In this document: in pieces, positions 8,383-15,680 of the stretch
Position numbering within the stretch: position 1 is the stretch's first letter
How the letters are laid out: each line of letters begins with the position of its first letter
Assembly: GCA_040414485.1 (NCBI GenBank)
Contig: JBEDUK010000096.1
Coordinates: 65,841 to 129,840 of the forward strand
From: JBEDUK01 sp040414485
GTDB taxonomy: Bacteria > Actinomycetota > UBA4738
Direction: 5' to 3'
Length of the DNA: 64,000 nucleotides
Made by a program: the position numbers and the translations under genes
Notes under the pieces: generated by a model
Databases searched by the model: none
Told to the model about the DNA's origin: nothing
The model's input: the letters and a program-made list of their open reading frames with translations, nothing else

Positions 8383-9321
8383 ATGCCACTGTTCAGAAAA
8401 CGGACCGATCCCGCTTCTCAGCAGGATGCCGCGCGTCCCGCGCCGCCGGCGCAACCCGCCTCGGCACCGCGCCCGGGTCGGCCCGGCCGGTCGCGCCTCA
8501 TGCGACCCTCCTCCGAGGAGCGGCCCGATTGGCGTTCGTACGACTCGGTGGCCGAGATCTACGTCCGGGTGCACCAGCCCAGGATGGCGCTCGCGGCGGC
8601 CGACCTCGTCGCGCTGTCGGAGGTCGCGCCGGGGGCAAGGGTGCTCGACGTCGGCGCCGGCACGGGGGTGGTCGCCAGGGCCGCCGCGGCCGCCACCGGT
8701 CCCACGGGGCTCGTCGCGGGGGTCGACCCGTCGTTCCCCATGCTGCGACAGGCCGCGCCGCAGGGCGGCGGCGTTCACTACGCGGCCGCGACGGCTATCG
8801 ACCTGCCGTTCCGCGACGCGGCGTTCGACGACGTGTTCGCGGCGTTCGTGCTTCCGCACTTCGCGAAGTACGACACCGCGCTGTTCGACCTGATGCGGGT
8901 GCTCAAGCGGGGCGGCCGGCTCGGCGTCACCACGTGGGGAACCACCGAGGACGAGTTCTCGAAGGCATGGCGCGACGTGACGTGGGAGTTCGCCGAGCCG
9001 GAGATCCTTCGGGACTCGATCGCACGTGCGCTGCCTTGGGAGGAGCGGTTCCGGGACCCCGAGCGCCTGAAGATGGCGCTGCACGAAGCCGGCCTCCGGG
9101 ACATCCTGGTCAGCCGGCGCGCGTACCGGTACACGATCTCCGCCGAGGACTATCTGCAGGGGCGAGAGACAAGCGCGAGCGGCCGGTTCCTCCGGGAGAT
9201 GCTCGGCGAGGAGCTCTGGCCGCGCCTGCAGGCTCGCGCCCGAGAGGTGTTCGCGCAGCGATTCGACTCGCAGTTCAACGACTTCCGCGACGTGAACATG
9301 GCGGTCGGCTTCAAGGGCTGA
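8383..9321 (+). CDS. Class I SAM-dependent methyltransferase
   Basis: 312 aa. A proline/alanine-rich N-terminal extension (about 45 residues) precedes a Rossmann methyltransferase with motif I VLDVGAGTGVVARAAA, an acidic post-I residue (GVDPSFPM) and motif IV/post-IV region (FDDVFAAFVLPHF, then LKRGGRLGVTTWG). The pattern is UbiE/Methyltransf_11-like. Substrate unknown. An in-frame GTG at 8353 would add ten residues, but ATG 8383 fits the -10 box. It is followed nine bases later by a second methyltransferase, suggesting a two-gene unit. Confidence 0.85.
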   Translation: MPLFRKRTDPASQQDAARPAPPAQPASAPRPGRPGRSRLMRPSSEERPDWRSYDSVAEIYVRVHQPRMALAAADLVALSEVAPGARVLDVGAGTGVVARAAAAATGPTGLVAGVDPSFPMLRQAAPQGGGVHYAAATAIDLPFRDAAFDDVFAAFVLPHFAKYDTALFDLMRVLKRGGRLGVTTWGTTEDEFSKAWRDVTWEFAEPEILRDSIARALPWEERFRDPERLKMALHEAGLRDILVSRRAYRYTISAEDYLQGRETSASGRFLREMLGEELWPRLQARAREVFAQRFDSQFNDFRDVNMAVGFKG

Positions 9322-9330
9322 GTCGTCGAG

Positions 9331-10083
9331 ATGGCAGAAGGCGACTGGGCTCCGCTGACGCCGTCGGAGATTGAAGCGGGCGTCGCCGCGATCGATTGGT
9401 ACCACTCGATCCCGCTCGGGAACGGGATTGTGACGCCGGGGATCGACCGTCCCCTCGACCGGCTGGATCGCATGGGGATCCCGGCGAACCTGAGCGGGAA
9501 GTCCGTGCTGGACATCGGCGCGTGGGACGGGTTCTTCTCCTTCGAAGCCGAGCGCCGGGGCGCCGCCAGAGTTGTGGCGACCGATTCGCACGCATGGCGC
9601 GACCGCGGGAAGAGCGGGTTCGAATTCGCGCGGGAGGCACTCGGCTCGAAGGTCGAGGACCGTGACCTCGACGTGATGGACCTTTCCCCATCGACCGTGG
9701 GTGTGTTCGACCTGGTGCTCTTCCTCGGCGTTCTGTATCACATGAAGGATCCGTTGGCAGGGCTGGAGCACGTCGCCAGTGTGACCGTCGGCCAGGTCAT
9801 CGTCGCGACCGCGGTCGACCTGGTGGGCATACGGCGGCCGGCCGTCGCCTTCTACCCCGGCCGCGAGTTCAGCGACGATCCCACGAACTGGTGGGGGCCC
9901 AACCCGCCAGCGGTGCTCGCCATGCTTCGGACGGTCGGCTTCAGGCGCGCGACCGTGTATGCGTCCCCGATACCAACAATCGGCGGACGGGTGGTTCGGG
10001 CGGCCAAACACGCCGTGAAGCGGCGGGATCCGTTCGGGCGGATCGTCACCCAGGGTTGGGCCGTTTTCCACGCCTGGAAGTAG
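9331..10083 (+). CDS. CmoB/DUF1698-like SAM-dependent methyltransferase
   Basis: 250 aa. The N-terminal DWYHSIPLGNGIVTPG motif is the hallmark of the CmoB-like (DUF1698) group, and VLDIGAWDGFFSFEAERRGA is SAM motif I with the WDG variant seen in that group. FLGVLYHMKDPL follows as in tRNA (mo5U34)-methyltransferase relatives. At 250 aa it is shorter than CmoB, so the substrate may be a small molecule or sugar rather than tRNA. It converges on the PIG-L gene with 18 bp between stops. Confidence 0.82.
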   Translation: MAEGDWAPLTPSEIEAGVAAIDWYHSIPLGNGIVTPGIDRPLDRLDRMGIPANLSGKSVLDIGAWDGFFSFEAERRGAARVVATDSHAWRDRGKSGFEFAREALGSKVEDRDLDVMDLSPSTVGVFDLVLFLGVLYHMKDPLAGLEHVASVTVGQVIVATAVDLVGIRRPAVAFYPGREFSDDPTNWWGPNPPAVLAMLRTVGFRRATVYASPIPTIGGRVVRAAKHAVKRRDPFGRIVTQGWAVFHAWK

Positions 10084-10101
10084 CGCGAGGCCGGCGCGGC
10101 T

Positions 10102-10860
10102 TCAGCCGAGCTGCAGCACCCGGAACGATTCGGCGTGCTGAACGCCGATCCGTTTGCCCGCCTCGACCGCCTCCTTCGGCAGCCATTCCTCGAAGAAGCC
10201 GATCTGATGGTCGGCGACCTGGCTCGCATGCAGCCGGAGCGCTTCGACCTTCCGCTGCATGAAGCCGGTGACGTCCTGATGATGGTTCGGCTCCATCGTC
10301 CACCCGAGCCAGATCTCGTTCACGTCCCAGGGCTCCAGCCCCTCGGCGAGCAGCTCCTCGAAAAAGAGCGGGTTTCCGGCGCCCGGGAAGATCGCGTCCA
10401 TGGTGCACCAGCCGGCGTTGCGGTGGTCCGAGTGATTGAAGTACTCGTTGCCGAAGAACACGACGGTCGGATCGCATGACAGGACCATCGCCGGGCGCAA
10501 GCGTCTGATCGTCCGCGCGATCTCGATCCGGACGCTCGGCACGTTCTCCAGTTCGCCGTCGTGCGTCGCGAGCACCGTGACAGATGTGAGGCCCAGGTAC
10601 TCGCCGGCCTCCTGCGTCTCGGCCAGCCGGGTCGCGGCCAGCTCGTCGCGATCGACCGGCTTGGCCGCCCCCCGGTCCCCGTTCGTCAGGACCAGCAGGT
10701 GGACATCGCGGCCCTCCGCGCACCAGCGCGCCACGGTCCCGCCGGCGCAGATCTCCATGTCGTCCGGGTGGGCGAACACGGCGAGCACCGGTCCGCCGGG
10801 CTCAGGCGCCGGATGGACGTGCGGCGCGCCTTCGGGAGGCGGCTCGATCTCGAGCGCCAT
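10102..10860 (-). CDS. PIG-L/LmbE-family zinc deacetylase
   Basis: 252 aa with the LmbE zinc-site motif HPDDME at residues 31-36 and the second metal motif HSDHRNAG near residue 137. The family removes acetyl groups from N-acetylglucosaminyl and related conjugates. The motif ends in Met-Glu rather than the DES of MshB/Mca, so a mycothiol role is not supported. It begins 15 bp after pepA on the same strand, so the two may share a transcript. Substrate unknown. Confidence 0.87.
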   Translation of the reverse strand: MALEIEPPPEGAPHVHPAPEPGGPVLAVFAHPDDMEICAGGTVARWCAEGRDVHLLVLTNGDRGAAKPVDRDELAATRLAETQEAGEYLGLTSVTVLATHDGELENVPSVRIEIARTIRRLRPAMVLSCDPTVVFFGNEYFNHSDHRNAGWCTMDAIFPGAGNPLFFEELLAEGLEPWDVNEIWLGWTMEPNHHQDVTGFMQRKVEALRLHASQVADHQIGFFEEWLPKEAVEAGKRIGVQHAESFRVLQLG

Positions 10861-10875
10861 CGGACCCGCGATCCG

Positions 10876-12381
10876 TCAGGCGTGGGATTCGATGTAGCGC
10901 AGGATCGTCCGGGCCGGCGAGCCCGTCCCGCCGCGCGGCCACCAGTCGTTCGAGCCGTCGACGAACGCGGGCCCCGCGACGTCCAGGTGTGCCCACGGCG
11001 TGTCGCCGACGAACTCCGCGAGGAACAGCGCCGCGGTGATCGCGCCGCCGTAACGGTTCCCGACGTTCTTGACGTCCGCGACCGTGGACTCGATGAGCCG
11101 GCGGTAGCCCTTCCACAGCGGCAGCTGCCATCCGGGCTCGCCCTCCGCGTCGCCGGCCGCGAGGAGATCGTCGATCAGCGTCTGGTCGTTGCCCATGACG
11201 GCCCACAGGTCGCCGCCGACCGCCACCATCGCCGCGCCGGTGAGCGTCGCCGAATCGATCAGCACGCGCGGCTTGCGCTCGGCGAGGAACGCCAGCACAT
11301 CGGCCAGGACCAGCCGGCCCTCGGCGTCGGTGTTCAGCACCTCGGAGGTCTTGCCTCCCCAGTGGTGCAGCACGTCGCCGGGACGGATCGCCGACCCGCT
11401 CGGCATGTTCTCGGCGAACGGGATGGCGGTGATCACGTTGACCTTCGGCTTGAGCAGGGTGAGCGCCCGCATGACCGCGAGGGTCGCGGCCGCCCCCGAC
11501 ATGTCGTCCTTCATGGTCTCCATCCAGTCGGCCTGCTTGATCGACAGGCCGCCGGAGTCGAACGTGATCCCCTTGCCGGTGATCGCGATCGGCTTCGCGG
11601 ACGCCCCCGCCCCGGTATAGGTGACCTCGACCATCCGCGGCTCGTTCGCGCTGCCGGATCCGACCCCCAGGATGCCGCCGAAGCCGCCGCGCTTCAGTTC
11701 GGCCTTCGTCCAGACCTTCACCTTCAAGCCGCCCGCCTTGGCCATCTTCTCGGCCTCACCGGCCAGAAACGCGGGCGTGGCGTCGATCGACGGGGTGTTG
11801 ACCAGATCGCGCGCCCAGTTCGACGCGTCGGCGTAGACCTGGCCGCGCTTCATGGCCGCCTTGACGGCGCGCTGCGCGCCGCCCGCGCCCTTGCCGCCGT
11901 CCGCCAGCACCAGGACCTTCTTGAGCGACGAGCCCTTCGCGTTCCCGTCGATCGGGCGCTGCTTGTACTTCGTGAACGCGTACGCGCCCAGCGCCATCCC
12001 CTCGGCAAGGGCATGAGCGGACGCGGCGGCGTCGTCGCCCACCTGTCCGAGCGTGGTGGCGACGGCGCCGAACTTCGATCCCCGGCTCCCTGCGCGCATG
12101 GCGGCCTTGCGAAGCTGCTGCTCGCCCACGCCGGACTTGGGACCCAGTCCGACCAGGAGGACGCTGGATGCCGGGATGCGGCCGAGCGTCGGCACCGTCA
12201 GCGTGTCCCCGAGCTTGCCGGAGACGTCGTGCGCCTTCGCGGCCGCCATCAGGTCGCCCCCCAGGGCCTTGCCGACATCGGCGACGCCGGGGCCGGGCTG
12301 GCGCCCCTCGAAGAACGGCAGGACGAGCAGGTCGGCACGCGCTTCGGCTGCGGGCGTGGTCGAGAGATCGAAGGTCGGCAC
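10876..12381 (-). CDS. pepA: Leucyl aminopeptidase (M17 family)
   Basis: 501-aa cytosolic two-metal aminopeptidase that removes N-terminal residues from peptides. The M17 signature NTDAEGRLVLAD lies near residue 348, with the upstream catalytic block AITGKGITFDSGGLSIK and KDDMSGAA holding metal ligands and catalytic Lys. Length is typical. The GTG start has GAGGAGG a short distance upstream and a possible -10 (TAGTTT, 12424-12429). Transcribed divergently from the cupin gene. Confidence 0.95.
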   Translation of the reverse strand: MPTFDLSTTPAAEARADLLVLPFFEGRQPGPGVADVGKALGGDLMAAAKAHDVSGKLGDTLTVPTLGRIPASSVLLVGLGPKSGVGEQQLRKAAMRAGSRGSKFGAVATTLGQVGDDAAASAHALAEGMALGAYAFTKYKQRPIDGNAKGSSLKKVLVLADGGKGAGGAQRAVKAAMKRGQVYADASNWARDLVNTPSIDATPAFLAGEAEKMAKAGGLKVKVWTKAELKRGGFGGILGVGSGSANEPRMVEVTYTGAGASAKPIAITGKGITFDSGGLSIKQADWMETMKDDMSGAAATLAVMRALTLLKPKVNVITAIPFAENMPSGSAIRPGDVLHHWGGKTSEVLNTDAEGRLVLADVLAFLAERKPRVLIDSATLTGAAMVAVGGDLWAVMGNDQTLIDDLLAAGDAEGEPGWQLPLWKGYRRLIESTVADVKNVGNRYGGAITAALFLAEFVGDTPWAHLDVAGPAFVDGSNDWWPRGGTGSPARTILRYIESHA

Positions 12382-12423
12382 GGACGGTCCTCCTCTGGGA
12401 CGAGCGCTGGACGCCGAACGACG

Positions 12424-12429
12424 AAACTA
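12424..12429 (-). promoter_or_regulatory. -10 box TAGTTT before pepA
   Basis: Minus-strand TAGTTT about 42 bases before the pepA start, leaving a short leader that contains the GAGGAGG ribosome binding site. Confidence 0.35.
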
Positions 12430-12532
12430 GGGCGGCGCCTTGAACGACGGGTCAGTCTATCCGACGGCGGGAGGCGCATCGGGGCGGCTCCGTCCGCGTG
12501 GGCGACGATTGTCGGGCTCAGCAGGCCTTCCG

Positions 12533-12538
12533 TAGGCT
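12533..12538 (+). promoter_or_regulatory. -10 box TAGGCT, likely leaderless promoter of the cupin gene
   Basis: TAGGCT ends ten bases before ATG 12549, with no Shine-Dalgarno sequence in between. Confidence 0.45.
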
Positions 12539-12548
12539 TCGACTCATC

Positions 12549-12941
12549 ATGCAGACCCGCAGCCTGAAGGACCTCGTCCACTTCGACCCCGGCGACGTCC
12601 GCCGCGAGACGCTGTTCGAGACCGGCAATCTTTTCAGCGAGGTCCTGTGCTTCGATTCGAAGCAGTTCGTCGGGCCGATGGAGGATCCCGACGCGGACGC
12701 GGTGTTCACGGTGCTGGCGGGCGAGGGCCGGTTCAACGTCGGGCGGCGCAGCAAGACGCTCCGGCAGTGGGGAACGGTGCTCGTGCCGGCGGGCTCGGAG
12801 GTCACGGTGATCAACCTGCATGACGAACCGATGGTCGTGTTGATGGTCGCCTCGCCGCCGCCCCTGGCGATCGATAACGGCGAGAACGACCAGGTGGACG
12901 ACGCACAGGACGCGGACGGCGACGGACCCGGCGGACCATGA
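12549..12941 (+). CDS. Cupin-domain protein
   Basis: 130 aa with a single double-stranded beta-helix: the first motif region (VLCFDSKQFVGPMEDPDAD), the central GEGRFNVG turn, and the second motif GTVLVPAGSEVTVINLHDEP. The classical His pair of cupin motif 1 is replaced (no HxH), so metal binding may be altered or lost. The acidic C-terminal tail (NGENDQVDDAQDADGDG) is not part of the fold. The stop overlaps the cupredoxin start (ATGA), so the two are probably co-translated. Confidence 0.78.
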   Translation: MQTRSLKDLVHFDPGDVRRETLFETGNLFSEVLCFDSKQFVGPMEDPDADAVFTVLAGEGRFNVGRRSKTLRQWGTVLVPAGSEVTVINLHDEPMVVLMVASPPPLAIDNGENDQVDDAQDADGDGPGGP

Positions 12942-13294
12942 GGCACCGGCCGGTCGCGACGCTTGCCGGAGTCGCGTTCGCCGCCGCGCTCCTCGCCACC
13001 GGGTGCTCGCACACGAAGACCGGGCTCGACGTCGAAATGGTGAACTACACGTTCAAGCCCGTGCACGTCTCCATCGCCGGCGGCGAGAGCGTCGTGTTCC
13101 ACAACGGCACGCAGGTCACGCACAACTTCACGCTGCTGAAGGGCGGATCGGTCACGTTCGACGTGCAGCCCGGCAGCAGCATGACCGCCACCGACCTGGG
13201 CACGCTCAAGCCCGGAACGTATCCCTTCGAGTGCAAGTACCACTTCAAGCAGGGGATGGTCGGCGTCCTGACCGTCGCCGGGGGAAGCCCGTAA
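12938..13294 (+). CDS. Cupredoxin-like copper-binding lipoprotein
   Basis: 118-aa exported lipoprotein. Signal peptide with lipobox LLATGC, lipidated Cys23. The mature part reads as a plastocyanin/azurin-type fold; candidate type 1 copper ligands are His62 (THNF), Cys99, His102 and Met107 in CKYHFKQGM. The overall pattern matches small periplasmic or surface electron-transfer or copper-carrier cupredoxins. Translationally coupled to the cupin gene. It converges on the NCS1 permease gene. Confidence 0.85.
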   Translation: MRHRPVATLAGVAFAAALLATGCSHTKTGLDVEMVNYTFKPVHVSIAGGESVVFHNGTQVTHNFTLLKGGSVTFDVQPGSSMTATDLGTLKPGTYPFECKYHFKQGMVGVLTVAGGSP

Positions 13295-13310
13295 CGGGCG
13301 CGCGGTCGTC

Positions 13311-14747
13311 CTAGCCCTGCTCCGACGGAGCGCGCGCCCGAAGCCACCGGGTCGACGCCTCCAGCACCAGGTACAGCACGAACGCCGAGGCGAACGCCGG
13401 CGCGCTCGCCCCGGCCACCGACCCCGCGAGCGGGAACGGCAGGTGAAGGCCGCCGTGCAGGACGCGTTCGACCAGCCGCTGCCACCCGGCCGGGCCGGTC
13501 GGCACCGCCCACTGATACACGACGAACCCCACCGCCCACGCGGCGAGCGCGGTCGGCCGAAGGCCCCGGTTCGCTCCTGAGCCGAAGAGCGCAGCCTCGC
13601 CGAAGGACCTGCGCCGCAGCGCGAAGTAGTCCGCGAGGAACACGCCGAACAGCGGCACGAAGATCGAGCCGAGCAGGAAGAGGAAGGACTCGAACGTCCC
13701 AAGCGCGGTGTCGGGCCGGCCGCCGAGCCACACCGCGAGGAGCGTGCCGGCCACCGCGACCACGAGGATCGTCCGCCGCTGGCCGAGCCGCTCGCGGAGG
13801 TTCTGCGCGGACACCGCCGCGGAGTAGATGTCGGCGAATGCCTCGTCGGTCTCGCCGGCGAGCAGCGCCAGCAGCACGATCCAGCCGCCGGCGAGCCCGG
13901 GGATCGCCACCGCCAAACCCGCGGGTGTCCCGTCGGTGAGGCCCGCGCCTAGGACGAGCAGTGCCCCCAGCGCATAGAACCACGCGTTGCCGACCGCGTA
14001 ACCGGCGAACGTGCCGGCCGCCGCCCTTCGCGGATCCTTCGCGAACCGGTTGTAGTCGGCGACGAGCGGCAACCACGAGACCGGCTGGACGATCACCAGG
14101 TCGACGGCGAGCCAGAAGTGCAATCCGCCCTCACCGGGCCGGTGCCACATCGCCGCCAGCGGCGCGCGGGCGAGGATCCTGTAGGTGATCCACGCGGCGA
14201 CCGCGACGACCACCCACGCCCCGAAACGTTCGAGCCACCTCCGGATCACCAGGATCGGGCCGCCGAGCGCGAGCGCGGTGCAGGCCAGGGCGACGACGGC
14301 CAGCCACAGGCCGTAGGAGTCGAACCCGAACAGCCGCTCGCCGACGGTGTTCGCGACCAGCGCCATCGCCCAGAACTCGAACCCCGTCCATCCGACGAGC
14401 AGCAGGACGTTCAACACGGATGGGATCGACGAGCCGGCCCGGCCCAGGACCGGGCGGAAGAGCACCATGGTCGGCACGCCTTCGCGCGCGCCTGCGTAGC
14501 CGACCAGGGCCAGCGGGATGCAGCCGATGACGGAGCCGACGGCGATGGCCGCGAGCGCCGCGGGGAGGCCGAGCGCCGGCACGAGCAGCGCGCCGGTGAG
14601 CGCAACCAGGAGCCCCACGGCCAGATCGCCCCAGAGGATCGCCAGGTCGAAGGCGCCGAGCGTCCGCCGATCGAGCGGGACGGGGCGGATGCCCCTCGTG
14701 GGCACCTCGCGCTCGAACGCGCGCTCCAGGCGCTCCGCTGCGCCCAT
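13311..14747 (-). CDS. NCS1-family permease under TPP riboswitch control (CytX-like)
   Basis: 478 aa with about twelve membrane helices and the nucleobase:cation symporter-1 pattern (N-terminal LAILWGDLAVGLLVALTGALL, then FRPVLGRAGSSIPSVLN, later VQPVSWLPLVADYNRFAKD and ETDEAFADIYSAAVSAQN). NCS1 members move cytosine, purines, allantoin or hydroxymethylpyrimidine. The upstream TPP riboswitch indicates a thiamine-related cargo, most likely hydroxymethylpyrimidine or thiamine, as for CytX/ThiV-type transporters; that assignment rests on the RNA. The ATG is preceded by GGGAGG inside the 3' arm of the riboswitch. Confidence 0.9.
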   Translation of the reverse strand: MGAAERLERAFEREVPTRGIRPVPLDRRTLGAFDLAILWGDLAVGLLVALTGALLVPALGLPAALAAIAVGSVIGCIPLALVGYAGAREGVPTMVLFRPVLGRAGSSIPSVLNVLLLVGWTGFEFWAMALVANTVGERLFGFDSYGLWLAVVALACTALALGGPILVIRRWLERFGAWVVVAVAAWITYRILARAPLAAMWHRPGEGGLHFWLAVDLVIVQPVSWLPLVADYNRFAKDPRRAAAGTFAGYAVGNAWFYALGALLVLGAGLTDGTPAGLAVAIPGLAGGWIVLLALLAGETDEAFADIYSAAVSAQNLRERLGQRRTILVVAVAGTLLAVWLGGRPDTALGTFESFLFLLGSIFVPLFGVFLADYFALRRRSFGEAALFGSGANRGLRPTALAAWAVGFVVYQWAVPTGPAGWQRLVERVLHGGLHLPFPLAGSVAGASAPAFASAFVLYLVLEASTRWLRARAPSEQG

Positions 14748-14758
14748 CGATCGGCTCG

Positions 14759-14880
14759 CCTCCCTTCGCCGGCATTGCCCGGATCAGGTTCGAAGGGTCG
14801 CCGGCTCCCCGTCGGGTCGCATGGACCCGTCCGCCAGCCGGCCTCTCAGCCCGGTCTCACCGAGCTCCCCCGTTCGAGCG
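14759..14880 (-). ncRNA. TPP (thiamine pyrophosphate) riboswitch, THI element
   Basis: Minus-strand RNA with both conserved TPP-binding cores: CTGAGA (14844-14849) and, at 14761-14798, the block ACCCTTCGAACCTGATC followed by CGGGCAATGCCGGCGAAGGGA. The intervening GC-rich stem is lineage-specific. The 3' end contains GGGAGG, which is the ribosome binding site of the permease start 14747, so control is most likely translational: TPP binding would close P1 and hide the site. I see no intrinsic terminator between the aptamer and the gene. A minus-strand TACACT (14882-14887) is a good -10. Confidence 0.95.
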
Positions 14881-14881
14881 A

Positions 14882-14887
14882 AGTGTA
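14882..14887 (-). promoter_or_regulatory. -10 box TACACT before the TPP riboswitch
   Basis: TACACT on the minus strand lies immediately upstream of the aptamer and would start transcription near 14875, at the 5' side of helix P1. Confidence 0.45.
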
Positions 14888-14951
14888 CCCACTGCGAGGC
14901 GCACGCACGGGGCCCTGGATCGCTCCCGGGCAAAATGTCCGAACTGACCGG

Positions 14952-14980
14952 TTGACGGTCGGTACCGCGGCGGTCAAACT
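14952..14980 (+). promoter_or_regulatory. Candidate promoter of the aromatic operon
   Basis: TTGACG (14952-14957) and CAAACT (14975-14980) are separated by 17 bases, giving a plausible housekeeping promoter. A start about ten bases downstream would place the 5' end at or just before ATG 14991, so the leader peptide may be translated from a leaderless or near-leaderless RNA. The -10 is imperfect. Confidence 0.5.
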
Positions 14981-14990
14981 CCAGGGCACG

Positions 14991-15119
14991 ATGCGGTCCA
15001 CGGACAGCGCGGTGACGGTCCAGCGCCGATGGCAGGGCGCCCAGTGGCGCTCCTACGCCTTTGCGTATGCCTTCGGCTATGGCGTCCCCACGCCTTCCGG
15101 GGGGGATGCAGCCGGATAG
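14991..15119 (+). CDS. Leader peptide of the aromatic operon, 42 aa, rich in Trp/Tyr/Phe
   Basis: Short ORF with no enzyme-like features. Codons 14-30 contain seven aromatic codons: W14, W19, Y22, F24, Y26, F28 and Y30; the core reads SYAFAYAFGYG. It ends at TAG 15117-15119, 29 bases before the 5' arm of an intrinsic terminator. Placement before chorismate mutase and DAHP synthase and the regular aromatic spacing indicate a ribosome-stalling attenuation peptide like PheL/TrpL, here apparently sensing Tyr and Phe (perhaps Trp). A weak AGGG lies before the ATG; GTG 15012 is an alternative start. Confidence 0.8.
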   Translation: MRSTDSAVTVQRRWQGAQWRSYAFAYAFGYGVPTPSGGDAAG

Positions 15120-15153
15120 CACCACCGGCGACATCCGGGACCGCGGGAGGCGT
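15081..15153 (+). promoter_or_regulatory. Alternative RNA structures of the aromatic attenuator
   Basis: Two mutually exclusive pairings can be read. (1) GGCGT (15081-15085) with ACGCC (15090-15094), loop CCCC: a protector hairpin. (2) ACGCCTTCC (15090-15098) with GGGAGGCGT (15145-15153), one G-U pair: an antiterminator that uses up the 5' arm of the terminator. A ribosome stalled at Y26-Y30 would cover 15081-15085, free ACGCCTTCC and favour pairing 2. Without stalling, pairing 1 forms and the terminator is left free. Confidence 0.7.
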
Positions 15154-15184
15154 GGAGCCGAAGGGCTCCGCGCCTTTTCGTTTT
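15149..15184 (+). terminator. Intrinsic terminator (attenuator) before chorismate mutase
   Basis: GGCGTGGAGCC (15149-15159), loop GAAG, GGCTCCGCGCC (15164-15174): an 11-bp stem with one G-U pair, followed by TTTTCGTTTT (15175-15184). It lies 30 bp before the first structural gene on the same strand, which is the position of an attenuator rather than an end-of-operon terminator. No gene ends immediately before it except the leader peptide. Confidence 0.85.
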
Positions 15185-15213
15185 CTCGGGGCAAGCGAGG
15201 AGGTCGGCGAACG

Positions 15214-15624
15214 ATGGACGAAACCAGACCCTCGGAGGCGACGCCTCCGCCGGCGCTCGCGTGCCGGGGGATCCGGGGGGCGACCACGGTGGCGGGCGCG
15301 GCACCGGACGACGTCGGCCGGGCCACCGCGGAACTGCTCGCGGAGCTGCAGCAGGCGAACGGGTTCCAACTGGCCGACGTCGCGGCCGCGACCTTCACGC
15401 TCCCCGGCGAACTGACCGGCGCGAACCCCGCGGCCGCGGCACGAGCGGCGGGATGGGCGGCGATCCCGCTGATGATGGTTCGCGAGCACGGCGGCGACGC
15501 CGGCGTCCCGAACTGCCTCCGCGTCCTCCTGCTGGTCAACACCACGACGACACAGTCCGAGATCCGCCACGTCTACCTGCGAGGAGCGGCCGAACTTCGG
15601 CCCGACCTCGCTACCCTCTCATGA
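15214..15624 (+). CDS. aroH: Chorismate mutase, AroH type
   Basis: 136-aa monofunctional chorismate mutase converting chorismate to prephenate for Tyr/Phe synthesis. The AroH-fold landmarks are RGIRGATTV (Arg of the active site) near the start, ATFTLPGELTGANPAAAAR in the middle, and VLLLVNTTTTQSEIRHVYLRGA with the conserved Arg/Tyr near the C terminus. Length is close to the B. subtilis enzyme. ATG 15214 is preceded by GAGGAGG; the upstream frame runs through the terminator and is not coding. First structural gene of the operon; its stop overlaps an ATG (ATGA, 15621). Confidence 0.93.
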   Translation: MDETRPSEATPPPALACRGIRGATTVAGAAPDDVGRATAELLAELQQANGFQLADVAAATFTLPGELTGANPAAAARAAGWAAIPLMMVREHGGDAGVPNCLRVLLLVNTTTTQSEIRHVYLRGAAELRPDLATLS

Positions 15625-15680
15625 GCACCGTCCTCGACCGCCCGACGCTTCGTCCGACGCAGCCCTCGAAGGAGGAACCG

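Noticed and set aside
6506..8893. Long plus-strand open frame (795 aa) across the ThDP enzyme.
   Set aside because: Arg/Pro/Gly-rich, no domain pattern, antisense to a well-supported enzyme; a GC-frame shadow. The same applies to long opposite-strand frames at 10561-12567, 2368-3897 and 41-46 kb.
10102..10860. PIG-L protein considered as MshB or Mca (mycothiol metabolism).
   Set aside because: The metal motif is HPDDME rather than HPDDES and no other mycothiol gene is nearby, so only the family-level call is kept.
14961..14970. GGTACCGCGG resembles the T-box consensus sequence before the aromatic operon.
   Set aside because: It lies upstream of the leader peptide and about 180 bp before the terminator, whereas a T-box sequence should sit next to its antiterminator; no specifier stem is visible. 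The leader peptide explains the terminator better.
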